Origin: Alkalilacustris brevis
Lineage (GTDB): Bacteria; Pseudomonadota; Alphaproteobacteria; Rhodobacterales; Rhodobacteraceae
NCBI RefSeq assembly: GCF_003350345.1
Contig: NZ_QNVJ01000069.1
Span: 1-38,984, forward strand
Direction: 5' to 3'
Length of the DNA: 38,984 bases
A program made the translations under genes and the position numbers. Below, piece after piece: positions 8,604 through 16,565 of this stretch; the stretch's first letter is position 1, and the number at the start of each line of letters is the position of its first letter. A model generated the notes under the pieces. It did not search any database. It saw nothing but the letters and a program-made list of their open reading frames with translations, and was not told the origin of the DNA.

Positions 8604-9536
8604 ATGCTGGGAATCGACATCTTTGACGCAGCCCTGCTGCCCGCGCTGATGATCGCGGTCATGGCGGGGGGCTTGTCGTTTCTCAGCCCCTGCGTGCTGC
8701 CCATCGTGCCGCCATACCTGGCGTATATGGGCGGGATCTCGATGAACGATCTCACCGCCGAAGGCCGCACGCGGCACCGGGCAGTGCTGCCGGCGCTGTT
8801 TTTCGTGCTGGGGCTGTCGACGGTGTTCCTGTTTCTCGGGTTCACCGCCTCGACCATGGGCAGCCTGTTCCTGCGCAATCAGGATGTGCTGGCCACCGGT
8901 GCGGGGGTGGTGATCTACGTCTTCGGGCTGCATTTCGTCGGGCTGAACCGGGGGCTGCAGGTGTTTGCCGTCGTGCTGGCGGCGCTGGCGGCGATCCTCG
9001 CGGTCGATGCGCTGATCGATCCGGACGCGGCGATGCTTGCGGGGCTGTGGGGCGGGCTTTGGGCCTACCGGATCGAGCTGGGGCTGCTGGCCGCAGCCTC
9101 GGGGCTGGCCTGGGCGCTGCCTTACAATCGCTTTCCGCTGCTCGACCGCGAGGCGCGGTTCGATGCCGGCGACCGGGGCGGTTCGGCTTTCGGCGCCTAT
9201 CTGCTGGGGTTGGCCTTCGCCTTTGGCTGGACGCCCTGCATCGGGCCGATCCTGGGGGCGATCCTGTCGATGGCGGCCACCGAGGCAGATGTGACGCGCG
9301 GCACTGCGCTGCTGGGGGCCTATGCGGTGGGGCTGGGCGTGCCTTTCCTGCTGGCGGCGATCTTTGTCGAACGCTCCATGACCGTGATGACCCGGATCAA
9401 GCGCCACATGGCCCTGATCGAACGACTGATGGGCGCGCTTTTGCTGCTGGTCGGGGTGGCGCTGGTGACGGGGGCTTTCACCGCCTTTTCCTGGTGGTTG
9501 CTGGAGATGTTTCCGGCCCTCGGCCTGATCGGCTGA
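8604..9536 (+). CDS. ccdA: CcdA-type cytochrome c biogenesis / thiol-disulfide transport membrane protein, with extra middle segment
   Basis: CcdA carries reducing power across the inner membrane for cytochrome c maturation. Its two redox cysteines are here, C30 in LSPCVLP and C211 in WTPCIGP. The protein has 310 residues; CcdA is usually about 240. The surplus is a stretch at about 116-176, between GLHFVGL and the FPLLDREARF segment that normally follows closely. It is hydrophobic enough for two more membrane helices (119-135 and 159-172). ATG 8604 is preceded by AGGAGACC. No cytochrome c or thioredoxin gene is adjacent, so the partner is unknown. The gene is single, with a repeat-associated hairpin after it. 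Confidence 0.88.
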   Translation: MLGIDIFDAALLPALMIAVMAGGLSFLSPCVLPIVPPYLAYMGGISMNDLTAEGRTRHRAVLPALFFVLGLSTVFLFLGFTASTMGSLFLRNQDVLATGAGVVIYVFGLHFVGLNRGLQVFAVVLAALAAILAVDALIDPDAAMLAGLWGGLWAYRIELGLLAAASGLAWALPYNRFPLLDREARFDAGDRGGSAFGAYLLGLAFAFGWTPCIGPILGAILSMAATEADVTRGTALLGAYAVGLGVPFLLAAIFVERSMTVMTRIKRHMALIERLMGALLLLVGVALVTGAFTAFSWWLLEMFPALGLIG

Positions 9537-9564
9537 CCGCCGCCGCACGGATTGAGCGCGCTTT

Positions 9565-9589
9565 ATCGGTGCGGCTGCGCCGCACCGAT
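9565..9589 (+). terminator. hairpin after ccdA
   Basis: ATCGGTGCGGC (9565-9575) and GCCGCACCGAT (9579-9589) form a perfect 11-bp stem with a TGC loop. The T-run lies not directly after it but 15 bases on, inside the adjacent repeat (9606-9610). It probably ends ccdA transcription. Confidence 0.6.
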
Positions 9590-9626
9590 GCCTCCGGCGG
9601 GGATATTTTTCTCACAGTGAAGGGGC
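9590..9626 (+). repeat. dispersed 37-bp repeat, copy A
   Basis: The element starts GCCTCCGGCGGGGATATTTT and ends CAGTGAAGGGGC. An inverted copy lies at 16643-16679, and the two differ at one of 37 positions. Both sit just downstream of a gene that reads toward the LigM/TRAP cluster, so they frame that cluster in opposite orientation. From memory, similar GGCGGGGATATTT tracts are scattered at gene ends in other Rhodobacteraceae genomes; that needs a search. Confidence 0.8.
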
Positions 9627-9680
9627 AGGGCGCGCGCGGGCCGGGGCTGCGGTGAAGGGCAGCCCCGGCGGAGTTCTTGA

Positions 9681-9780
9681 GAGCGATTTCAGAAAAAGTT
9701 GATAGACTTTCTCGGTTCGAAATTGCGACAAAACAGAAGGTTGAAGCGTTTCGACGATTCTACGAATGGCCGAAACGCTT
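9681..9780 (-). terminator. AT-rich palindromic segment downstream of the six-gene cluster
   Basis: Two structures follow one another. CGATTTC (9684-9690) faces GAAATTG (9719-9725) and encloses a smaller AAAGT/ACTTT pair. Then AAGCGTTTCG (9744-9753) and CGAAACGCTT (9771-9780) form a perfect 10-bp stem. The second lies 5 bases beyond the stop codon of the leftward core-MetE-like gene and is followed on that strand by a T-containing stretch, so it is probably the operon terminator. Its lower GC stands out from the surroundings and suggests an extragenic repeat element. Confidence 0.5.
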
Positions 9781-9785
9781 TGGCG

Positions 9786-10907
9786 TCAGACGCCGCCCCA
9801 GATGGCCTCGGCGGTCTTGACCACCAGTTCCAGCTTGCGGCGCTGGTCGTCATGGGCGACGGCATTGCCTTCCTCGGTGGAGGCGAAGCCGCATTGCGGC
9901 GCGATGCCGAGCTGGTCGAGATCGGCGTATTTCGCGGCCTCGTCGAACTTCGCGCGCAACTGGTCGAGAGTTTCCATCTCGCCGGTCTTGGTGGTGATGA
10001 AGCCCGGCAGCACGCGCTGCTTGCCCTTGGCCAGCAGGCGCAGCGGCTCGAGCCCGCCGGCGCGGTCGGTGTCGTATTCCATGAAGAAGATGTCCACGCC
10101 GGTCTTGTTGAAGACCGCATCGGCGGCGAGGTCATAGGCGCCTTCGGCGGCATGGGTGGAGCGGAAATTGCCGCGGCACATGTGCATCCCGATCACCATG
10201 TCGGCGGGGCGGTCCTTGATGGCCTCGTTCATCATCCAGGCGTAGCGGTCGATCAGCCAGTCGGGATCCTGCCCGAGGGCGGCCTTGGCGGCGCGGTGCT
10301 TGGGGTCGCACAGATAGGCGAAGAAGATGTCGTCCATCTGCAGGTAGCGGCAGCCGGCCTCGTAGAATTTCTGCACGGCGCGCTTGTAGGTGGCGGCGAT
10401 ATCGGCGGTGAAGGCCTCGACATCGTGGTATTGCTTGGGCGCGATGTCGTCCTGCGCCACGCGGAAATGCACACAGGAGGGGCCGGGGATCGAGATTTTC
10501 GGGCAGACCTTGGTGTTGGCCGCGACGAAACGGAAATGATCCAGCATCGGGTGGTCGTCGGGGAAGCCCAGCTTGCCTTTGACCGTCGGGAAGAGGGGGC
10601 GCAGCTTGACGCCGGCGAATTGCACGCCTTCCTCGGGGTCGCGTTCTTCCATCTCGAACCCGTCGAGCATGCCCATGAAGTCATAGTGCCAGAAGGAGCG
10701 GCGGTATTCGCCGTCGGTGACGGCCTTGAGGCCGATCTCTTCCTGCAGGCGGATGACGTCCTTGATGGCTTCGTCCTCGACCTTGCGCAGTTCCTCGGCG
10801 TTCATGCTGCGGTCCTGCAGCGCAGCCTTTCGGGCATCGACCACGGATTGCGGGCGCAGCAGGCTGCCCACGTGATCGGCGCGGAATGGTGGGGTCGGCT
10901 GTGTCAT
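9786..10907 (-). CDS. core-MetE-like (cobalamin-independent methionine synthase C-terminal family) methyltransferase
   Basis: The 373-residue protein has only the catalytic half of MetE, as in the YxjG/YxjH family. It starts with FRADHVGSLLRP, typical of that family. The zinc ligands of MetE are all recognisable: H242 and C244 (HMCRGN), E277 (MEYDTDRAGG) and C339 (APQCG). It is therefore expected to activate a thiol, such as homocysteine, for methylation. The methyl donor is unknown; enzymes without the N-terminal half often do not use polyglutamyl methylfolate. AAGGAG lies 8 bases before the start. It is the last gene of the leftward cluster, 98 bases after dctM. It may receive methyl groups released by the LigM-like enzyme, which is inference. 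The fold also covers epoxyalkane:coenzyme M transferases, but nothing here points that way. Confidence 0.8.
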   Translation of the reverse strand: MTQPTPPFRADHVGSLLRPQSVVDARKAALQDRSMNAEELRKVEDEAIKDVIRLQEEIGLKAVTDGEYRRSFWHYDFMGMLDGFEMEERDPEEGVQFAGVKLRPLFPTVKGKLGFPDDHPMLDHFRFVAANTKVCPKISIPGPSCVHFRVAQDDIAPKQYHDVEAFTADIAATYKRAVQKFYEAGCRYLQMDDIFFAYLCDPKHRAAKAALGQDPDWLIDRYAWMMNEAIKDRPADMVIGMHMCRGNFRSTHAAEGAYDLAADAVFNKTGVDIFFMEYDTDRAGGLEPLRLLAKGKQRVLPGFITTKTGEMETLDQLRAKFDEAAKYADLDQLGIAPQCGFASTEEGNAVAHDDQRRKLELVVKTAEAIWGGV

Positions 10908-11005
10908 TGCATGGTCTCCTTGGTGTCATGATCTTGTTGCGGATGCAGGCGCGCCGGGGTTGCCCGTGCCCGGCCCGAATCCTTGCAGGGGGCGGCATTG
11001 CCTTT

Positions 11006-12373
11006 CTATCCGCTGAGCAGCCTGGGCAGCCAGAGCACGATGCCGGGGAAGGCGAGCAGGATCAGCACGCGGACGATCTCGGCCCCGAAGAAGGGCATGA
11101 CGCCCTTGAAGGTCTCGATCATCGGCGTGTCCTTGGCCATGGCCGAGATGACGAAGACATTCATCCCCACCGGCGGCGTGATCAGCCCCAGTTCCACGAC
11201 GATCAGCGCGAGTATCCCGAACCAGATGCGCAGCTCGTTGGTGGACATGCCGAAGCCCGAGCCCTCGGCGCCCTGCATCATGCCGCCATTCAATGCCACC
11301 AGCACCGGCCAGAAAAACGGGATCACCAGCAGGATCATCGACAGGCTGTCCATCAGCATCCCCAGCAGGATCAGCCCCAGAAGCAGCAGGATCAGCACCA
11401 TGAACGGCTCGAACCCCATGTCGAGGATCCAGTTGGCGGTGAACTGCGGCAGGCGCACCCGGCTGAGATAGATCTTCATCAGCTCGGCGCCCAGCAGGAT
11501 CAGGTAGATCATCCCCGAGGTGCTGGCGGTCTCGATCAGCGAATCGCGCAGGTCGCGCAGGCCGATCCGGCGGTGCTGGAACAGGCTGAAGAACCAGACC
11601 AGGAACACCCCGATCGCGGCAGCAGGCGTGGGACTGTAGAACCCCATGTAGATCCCGCCCAGCACGAGCGCGAAGATCAGCAGCACCGGTATCACGCCGA
11701 TGGTGGCGTCGCGGAATTCGGCCCAGTCCTTGGCGCCGCCGGCAGGCCCGGCCGAGGGCACCACCATCACATAAGCCGCGATGGTCAGCAGAAAGAAGAC
11801 CACCGCCAGGATGCCTGGGATGAAGGCGGCCATGAACATCGTGACGATGTTGGCCTCGGTCAGCACGGCATAGATGATCAGCACCACCGAGGGCGGTATC
11901 AGGATGCCCAGCACCCCGCCGGCCGCCAGCGAGCCGGTCGCCAGCGCGCCGGAATAGTGGTAGCGCCGCAATTCGGGCAGTGCGACCTTGCCCATGGTCG
12001 AGGCGGTGGCGAGGCTTGAGCCCGAAACCGCGCCAAAGCCCGCGCAGGCCGCGATCGCAGCCATCGCCGTGCCGCCGCGCAGCCATCCGAACCAGGCGTT
12101 GGTGGCGCGAAACAGCGCCTGGCTGTAACCGGCCTTGCCCGCAAGCACCCCCATCAGGATGAACATCGGGATGACCGACAGCCCGTAATTGGAAAACACC
12201 CCGTAAGGCAGGTTCTTGAGCTGCGCGAGCAGCACATTGGTGCCATTGGGCACCGCCACCACCATCCCGCCGGCGCCGACGATGATCATCGCATAGGCAA
12301 TCGGCATCCTCAGCACGATCAGCAGCAGCAGCACGCCGAAGCCGAGAAAGCCCAGAGTGATCGGATCGCCCAT
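11006..12373 (-). CDS. dctM: TRAP transporter large permease subunit (DctM)
   Basis: DctM is the ion-coupled transport channel of a tripartite TRAP uptake system. The 455-residue protein is almost wholly hydrophobic with about a dozen membrane helices. It shows family landmarks such as IPMFILMGVLAGKAG near the start, ILIPPSVVLIIYAVLTE in the middle and ITPPVGMNVFVISAMAKD near the end. Its ATG follows the dctQ stop by three bases, and dctQ overlaps dctP, so the three subunits are made from one message. The sodium or proton coupling cannot be told from sequence. Confidence 0.95.
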   Translation of the reverse strand: MGDPITLGFLGFGVLLLLIVLRMPIAYAMIIVGAGGMVVAVPNGTNVLLAQLKNLPYGVFSNYGLSVIPMFILMGVLAGKAGYSQALFRATNAWFGWLRGGTAMAAIAACAGFGAVSGSSLATASTMGKVALPELRRYHYSGALATGSLAAGGVLGILIPPSVVLIIYAVLTEANIVTMFMAAFIPGILAVVFFLLTIAAYVMVVPSAGPAGGAKDWAEFRDATIGVIPVLLIFALVLGGIYMGFYSPTPAAAIGVFLVWFFSLFQHRRIGLRDLRDSLIETASTSGMIYLILLGAELMKIYLSRVRLPQFTANWILDMGFEPFMVLILLLLGLILLGMLMDSLSMILLVIPFFWPVLVALNGGMMQGAEGSGFGMSTNELRIWFGILALIVVELGLITPPVGMNVFVISAMAKDTPMIETFKGVMPFFGAEIVRVLILLAFPGIVLWLPRLLSG

Positions 12374-12376
12374 GGG

Positions 12377-12907
12377 TTATGGTTCCTTCCTGCCGGCAGC
12401 CCGGCCGACATATTCGTAAAGGCTGACCAGCGAGGCCAGCGCCAGCAGCGCCAGCGAAACCAGCGCCGCGGCATAGGCCGGCCAGACCGGCACGTTGAGA
12501 ATGGTGGTCGACAGCCCGTAGCGGCGCTGGTCCATCATCCCTTCCGACATGCGCCACAGCAGCAAGATCGCAAAGCCCGTCGCCACCACCGCGGCGACCG
12601 CCTTGAACGCCGCCACCGCACGCGGCGAGGCCTTCGCCGTGAAGATGTCGGCCGAGACATTGGCATCGACAAGCTGGCAATAGGGCAGAAAACAGAAGGC
12701 GGCCACTGCCGCGAGCAGCGAGGTCAGTTCAACCCCGCCTGAAAAACGCCCCGTCACGGGGCGGGTGATCGCGCTGACGACCTCGAGCACGTTCACCCCG
12801 ACAATGACCAGCAGCGTCACGCCGCCGGCCAGCGCCCAGAATGTCACAAGACGCTCGACCGCACCGGGAAACCCGGTGCGGCCGCTTTGCAGGGTGGGCA
12901 GCCGCAT
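12377..12907 (-). CDS. dctQ: TRAP transporter small permease subunit (DctQ)
   Basis: The 176-residue protein has four predicted membrane helices (about 19-43, 58-77, 100-121 and 143-165), the standard DctQ topology. It pairs with DctM. The start ATG shares its A with the last base of the dctP stop codon (TGATG), a translational-coupling arrangement. A GTG one codon upstream is also possible. Sequence conservation in this subunit is always low, so the call rests on topology and position. Confidence 0.9.
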   Translation of the reverse strand: MRLPTLQSGRTGFPGAVERLVTFWALAGGVTLLVIVGVNVLEVVSAITRPVTGRFSGGVELTSLLAAVAAFCFLPYCQLVDANVSADIFTAKASPRAVAAFKAVAAVVATGFAILLLWRMSEGMMDQRRYGLSTTILNVPVWPAYAAALVSLALLALASLVSLYEYVGRAAGRKEP

Positions 12908-13944
12908 CACTGGCGGTTCTGCTCGACCAGTTCGCGCGCGCGTTCGACCAGCGCGGCACCGTCGATGCCCTGGCCGTCCATGTCCTCGATCCAGCGATCA
13001 ACGACGGGGGTCAGCGCGGCAAGCATCGCTGCAGTCTCCTCTTCGGAGAGGACAACATGATCGTTGCCATCCTCAAGGGCATAGCCCAGACCGCCTTCTT
13101 CGGAGGCTTCCCAGATTTCGCCCACTTCGCCCCACCATTCGCGGGTGGTCGCGTCGCGGAAGATCTGCTGGATGTCTTCGGGCAGGCTGTCCCAGCGGGC
13201 CTGGTTCATCGAGACATGGAACAGGATGGTGCCGAAGCGCATCCCGTCATGGCCCTCGATCTGGTACTGGGTCTGCTCCTGCAGCTGCAGCGGCGGGATG
13301 ATCTCGAACGGGATCAGCGCGCCATCAACCTCGCCGCGCGACAGTGCCTGCGGCAGCTCGGGCACCGAGGTGGCCACGGCGTTGCCGCCCCAGGCCTCGA
13401 TGATCCAGGCACCGGTGCGCGAGGGTGTGCGCAGGTTCAGGCCCTGCACGTCGGCGGGGCTGCGCACCAGCCGGTCGCGCGTCTGGATCGCATGGCCGCC
13501 ATGCGTGTGCAGCCACATCACCTCGAGCCCGGCGAAATCATCGGCGAGATCGTCATACATGTCGTAAAGCGTCAGGCCCGCCGCGCGCGCGTCGCCGGGG
13601 AAGATGCCGGGCAGCTCGATCACCTCGGAGCGCGGATGCAGCCCCGGCGTGTAGCCGGCCACCGTCCAGATCAGGTCGACCACGCCGTCGCGCGCCTGGC
13701 TGATCAGCTCGGGCGGGGTGCCGCCCAGCGACATCGAGGGGTTCACCTCGATCTCGATGCGCCCGTCCGACATCTCGGCCACACGCTCGGCCCAGGGCAC
13801 CAGCATCATCCGGTGCGCCGGCGACATGTTGCTGAGCATGTGGTGCAGCACGAAGTGGTGCTCCTGCGCGCTTGCGCCGGTGGGCACCGAGAAGGCCATG
13901 GCCGCCGCGGCCAGGCCCATTTTCAGTTTCAAGACAGATCGCAT
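12907..13944 (-). CDS. dctP: TRAP transporter substrate-binding protein (DctP family)
   Basis: This is the periplasmic binding protein that captures the TRAP substrate. The 345-residue precursor has a signal peptide, with likely cleavage after ASA (residue 26). The mature protein shows the DctP pattern, with SDGRIEIEVNPSMSLGG, then GLNLRTPSRTGAWI, where R172 matches the Arg that usually clamps a carboxylate, and the ALSRGEVDGALI strand that follows. A carboxylate substrate is therefore likely. Its place directly after the LigM-like gene suggests a methylated or methoxylated acid; this is inference. ATG 13944 is chosen because the signal peptide starts there (AAGAG just upstream). It has its own upstream palindromes, so an internal promoter is possible. 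Confidence 0.93.
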   Translation of the reverse strand: MRSVLKLKMGLAAAAMAFSVPTGASAQEHHFVLHHMLSNMSPAHRMMLVPWAERVAEMSDGRIEIEVNPSMSLGGTPPELISQARDGVVDLIWTVAGYTPGLHPRSEVIELPGIFPGDARAAGLTLYDMYDDLADDFAGLEVMWLHTHGGHAIQTRDRLVRSPADVQGLNLRTPSRTGAWIIEAWGGNAVATSVPELPQALSRGEVDGALIPFEIIPPLQLQEQTQYQIEGHDGMRFGTILFHVSMNQARWDSLPEDIQQIFRDATTREWWGEVGEIWEASEEGGLGYALEDGNDHVVLSEEETAAMLAALTPVVDRWIEDMDGQGIDGAALVERARELVEQNRQ

Positions 13945-13969
13945 ATCTCTTGTTCCTCCCATTGCGATG

Positions 13970-14008
13970 ATTGTCAGAGTCAAGTTTATTCGACTCTTTT
14001 TCTACAAT
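13970..14008 (-). promoter_or_regulatory. nested inverted repeats upstream of dctP (candidate operator)
   Basis: AGAGTC (13976-13981) and GACTCT (13992-13997) are perfect arms 10 bases apart. Outside them, ATTGT (13970-13974) faces ACAAT (14004-14008). The stretch is AT-rich compared with the flanking genes and lies 25-65 bases before the dctP start. On the leftward strand it contains TTGACT, a possible -35. It may be a regulator site or an internal promoter for the transporter genes. It does not contain the TGTATACA seen ahead of gntR. Confidence 0.4.
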
Positions 14009-14042
14009 TGCATGCGATGCTTACGCAACCGCTGTTCGGGGC

Positions 14043-14075
14043 GCAGGATGCGGCAATTCGCCTGCCGCATCCTGC
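14043..14075 (-). terminator. 12-bp intercistronic hairpin between the ligM-like gene and dctP
   Basis: GCAGGATGCGGC (14043-14054) and GCCGCATCCTGC (14064-14075) pair perfectly around a 9-nt loop. It starts 18 bases after the stop of the ligM-like gene. On the leftward strand no T-run follows; the T-run is on the other strand (14079-14083). It is therefore more likely a partial terminator or an RNA-stabilising barrier that sets different levels for enzyme and transporter than a full stop. Confidence 0.6.
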
Positions 14076-14093
14076 CGGTTTTTCGTGGCCCGA

Positions 14094-15491
14094 TCAACGC
14101 TGACGCGCGCGCCAGCTCGAACCTACATAACCCTCGCGCGCCTCCCGCGCATAGGGCACCGGCGCGACCTTGACACGGATCTCGGTCTGGCGGTGCCGCT
14201 CGACCGTGGTTTTCGCGGTGCCGCCATCGGGCTCGCCCCAGATCATGGTCAGCACGTCGCCTTCCTTGACGTAGGGGTCAACCACCCCGAGCGACAGCAT
14301 CGAGCGCTCGTTGAAACTGTAGCCCGAGAACATCGAAAGCCCCGCGACCCGGTCGCCCATCATCACCGAATCATAGGAAGAGGCGGCATAATTGGACAGC
14401 GGCAGGTCGATCGCCTTGAAGGGTACATCGTCCTCCAGATGCGAGCGATGCACCCGCATCACATCTTCGGGGTTCCACTCGAAAGTGACCTTGCGGCGGT
14501 GGGGCTGATCCTTCATTGCCTCCAGCGCCTCGCGGCCGATGAAGTCATGGTCGTACTTGATGAAGGGGCCGTAGCCCAGCTCGAAGGGCGTGAGGTAGTA
14601 ATCCTCGATATTGTCCGACACAAAGCTGCCGCCGATCGACCCGGTGGCCTCGTAGCTGTCGGCGCCCAGCCATTCGCGATAGGCCCGCGTCGCCTCGCCG
14701 GTATAGACCGCCGGCAGCGGCGAGGGGATCCAGCCCGATTCCAGCGTGTTGGTGGCATAGGCGCGCGCCCCCACCGCGACAATGCCGAACTCGGCGCCGG
14801 CCTCCATAAGGGCCTCGCGGATCTCGTCATATTGCTCGTAGGGGCCGAACAGCTCAAGCCCCGGCGCCCCGGCCATGCCATGGCGCAGGCAGCGCACGCG
14901 GGTACCCTTGATGGTGATCGCGTCCATGTTGAAGAAGCGCACATCGGGGATCGGCCCGCCATTGACCTTCTCCAGGATCTTCCAGGCATTCGGCCCCTGC
15001 ACCTGAAAGCGGTAGTGCCGCCGCACCACCGGCTTGCCCATCGGCCGCGAGGGCGAACGGTCGTCGCGCGTCAGCTTCACATCGGCGCCGGTGGTTTCGG
15101 CCTGGAACTGCACCCAGTTGACAGTGGGCGCGCGCCCGACCAGCAGGAACTGGTTCTCGGCCATGTAGAACAGGATGACATCGCCGATCACGTGGCCCGA
15201 AGGCGCACAGGGGATGAAATGCTTGGCCTTGTTTGGCGCAAACCCTTTGAAGCTGTTGAAGCCGATATGGTTGAGAAACTCGAAGGCGCCGGGGCCCTCG
15301 ACCATCAGTTCGGCCATGTGGTGCGACTGGTCAAACAGCACCGCGCTGTCGCGCCAGGCGCGCTGCTCGTCACGCCAGTTGGTGAATTCCGGCGGCACCA
15401 CCGGATAGACATAGGCCCCGATCTGCGAATTGCGCAGCATCTCGACGGGGTTTCTCGATTTCAGCAATTCCTCCAGTGATCGTGTACTCAT
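14094..15491 (-). CDS. LigM-like tetrahydrofolate-dependent O-demethylase (GcvT/aminomethyltransferase family)
   Basis: The 465-residue protein matches, from memory, vanillate/3-O-methylgallate O-demethylase LigM of Sphingobium SYK-6 along its whole length. LigM has about 471 residues and moves an aryl O-methyl group to tetrahydrofolate. Shared landmarks include EMLRNSQIGAYVYPVV, AVLFDQSHHM, RSPSRPMGKPV, LRHGMAGAPGLE, NTLESGWIPSPLPAVYTG and GGSFVSDNIEDYY. Residues corresponding to LigM positions I recall as active-site residues are kept: Y29, Q55, H58, R120 and Y245, all offset by two. The DMSP demethylase DmdA belongs to the same superfamily but is about 100 residues shorter. The true substrate is unknown; vanillate-like acids are the first guess. 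GAGAGGAA precedes the start. It lies 82 bases after gntR and just before the TRAP genes. Confidence 0.85.
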   Translation of the reverse strand: MSTRSLEELLKSRNPVEMLRNSQIGAYVYPVVPPEFTNWRDEQRAWRDSAVLFDQSHHMAELMVEGPGAFEFLNHIGFNSFKGFAPNKAKHFIPCAPSGHVIGDVILFYMAENQFLLVGRAPTVNWVQFQAETTGADVKLTRDDRSPSRPMGKPVVRRHYRFQVQGPNAWKILEKVNGGPIPDVRFFNMDAITIKGTRVRCLRHGMAGAPGLELFGPYEQYDEIREALMEAGAEFGIVAVGARAYATNTLESGWIPSPLPAVYTGEATRAYREWLGADSYEATGSIGGSFVSDNIEDYYLTPFELGYGPFIKYDHDFIGREALEAMKDQPHRRKVTFEWNPEDVMRVHRSHLEDDVPFKAIDLPLSNYAASSYDSVMMGDRVAGLSMFSGYSFNERSMLSLGVVDPYVKEGDVLTMIWGEPDGGTAKTTVERHRQTEIRVKVAPVPYAREAREGYVGSSWRARQR

Positions 15492-15573
15492 CTGGGTTCC
15501 TCTCCCTTGCTTTGGGCGGCGCCCGCAACGGGCAGCCGCATGTGAAATCCCTGTGTCCCTGCGGCGTCGCGCC

Positions 15574-16290
15574 TTACTCGACCACGAGCGACAGCCCGGG
15601 CACCTGATCGATCAGGCTCCGGTCCTTGAACATGACGTATCTGAGGTTGCCGCGCGCCTGCCTTGCGTGTTCGCGCGCCACGGCCTCGGCCCGCGCGCCC
15701 TCGCGCGCCGCGATGGCCTCGACAATGGAGTGGTGCTGGGCCTGTGCCGCGATCAGCGAGCGGTGAAAGGCCGGCACGGCCTGCTGGCTTTGCAGAAAGG
15801 CCGAGGCCGAGGCAAAGGGCAGCCGCCCCGCGCGGCTGATCTCGGCGCGCAGTATCTGGCTGCCCGGCAGCGCCGCCAATGCTTCATGAAACTCCGCGTT
15901 GAGCGACTGATAGCTGGCGAAATCGTAACTCTCCGGATCGACCGCCCGGTCAAGCGCGGCAAGCAGCCGGCGCATCGCGTCGAGATCTCGCGAGGTCACG
16001 CCGCGCTCGGCCGCCAGCCGCGCCGCCGTGCCTTCCAGCACACCGCGCAATTCGATCGCATCGGCCACATCCTGAAAGCTGAAACAGCGCACCGCGTAGC
16101 CGCCGCCATGCTGGCGCTCCAGCAATCCCTCCTGCTCCAGCGCGGCCAGCGCGCTGCGCACCGGCGTGCGCGATATGCCCAACTCCTCGGCCAGCGCCAC
16201 CTCGAACAACCGCTCGCCCGGCGGCAGGGCACCGGCAAGGATGCGGTCGCGCAGTGCCATCACCGCGCGGGTGCTGCGCCCGGTCTCCAT
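15574..16290 (-). CDS. GntR-family (FadR/FCD subfamily) transcriptional regulator
   Basis: The 238-residue protein has an N-terminal winged helix-turn-helix (about residues 8-72, with LFEVALAEELGISRTPVRSAL as the recognition part) and a C-terminal all-helical FCD ligand domain. Spaced His residues in EFHEAL, FHRSL and QAQHHSIV are the usual metal or ligand-site pattern. ATG 16290 has AAGGGGG eight bases upstream; an in-frame start at 16368 is less likely. It is the first gene of the leftward cluster and probably its repressor. Two TGTATACA palindromes lie upstream, one inside the predicted promoter. The inducer is presumably the transported compound or a product of the LigM-like enzyme, which is inference. 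Confidence 0.92.
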   Translation of the reverse strand: METGRSTRAVMALRDRILAGALPPGERLFEVALAEELGISRTPVRSALAALEQEGLLERQHGGGYAVRCFSFQDVADAIELRGVLEGTAARLAAERGVTSRDLDAMRRLLAALDRAVDPESYDFASYQSLNAEFHEALAALPGSQILRAEISRAGRLPFASASAFLQSQQAVPAFHRSLIAAQAQHHSIVEAIAAREGARAEAVAREHARQARGNLRYVMFKDRSLIDQVPGLSLVVE

Positions 16291-16337
16291 CAGCACGCCC
16301 CCTTCGGTCGGGGGCAGGGCGAAACCAGCCGCCCTGA

Positions 16338-16345
16338 TGTATACA
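16338..16345. promoter_or_regulatory. TGTATACA operator, proximal site
   Basis: The 8-bp palindrome TGTATACA lies 48 bases upstream of the gntR start codon. The same octamer occurs at 16574-16581. Palindromes of this TGT-AT-ACA form are typical targets of FCD-type GntR regulators. A repressor bound to both sites, 236 bases apart, could loop the DNA. Confidence 0.6.
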
Positions 16346-16565
16346 CGAAATCGCGAGACGGCATGCACAACCCCCGCGCAGCAAGCCCCGAACGCCGGGC
16401 GCTCCCCGCCGTAGGCCCGGTATCGTCAAGCCACAGGGAGTGTGCTGTAATCACTTCTGAAAAAAGGGCAAAATATGCGCAGGTCGGCGCGTCTGCCTGC
16501 CCTTTCCAAGCCTCCGCACTGATCCTTGAAACAATCATGCTGCTATTCCCCCACTCCGAGGGAAA

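Noticed and set aside
9786-10907. Epoxyalkane:coenzyme M transferase (XecA type)
   Set aside because: It shares the MetE fold, but no coenzyme M or epoxide genes are near, and the N-terminus fits the YxjG/YxjH methyltransferase group.
12841-14103. 420-codon plus-strand open frame over dctP
   Set aside because: It is antisense to a clear TRAP binding protein with a signal peptide and shows no recognisable domain.
14094-15491. DMSP demethylase (DmdA)
   Set aside because: It is in the same superfamily, but the length of 465 and the LigM-specific stretches (e.g. NTLESGWIPSPLPAVYTG) favour an O-demethylase of the LigM type.
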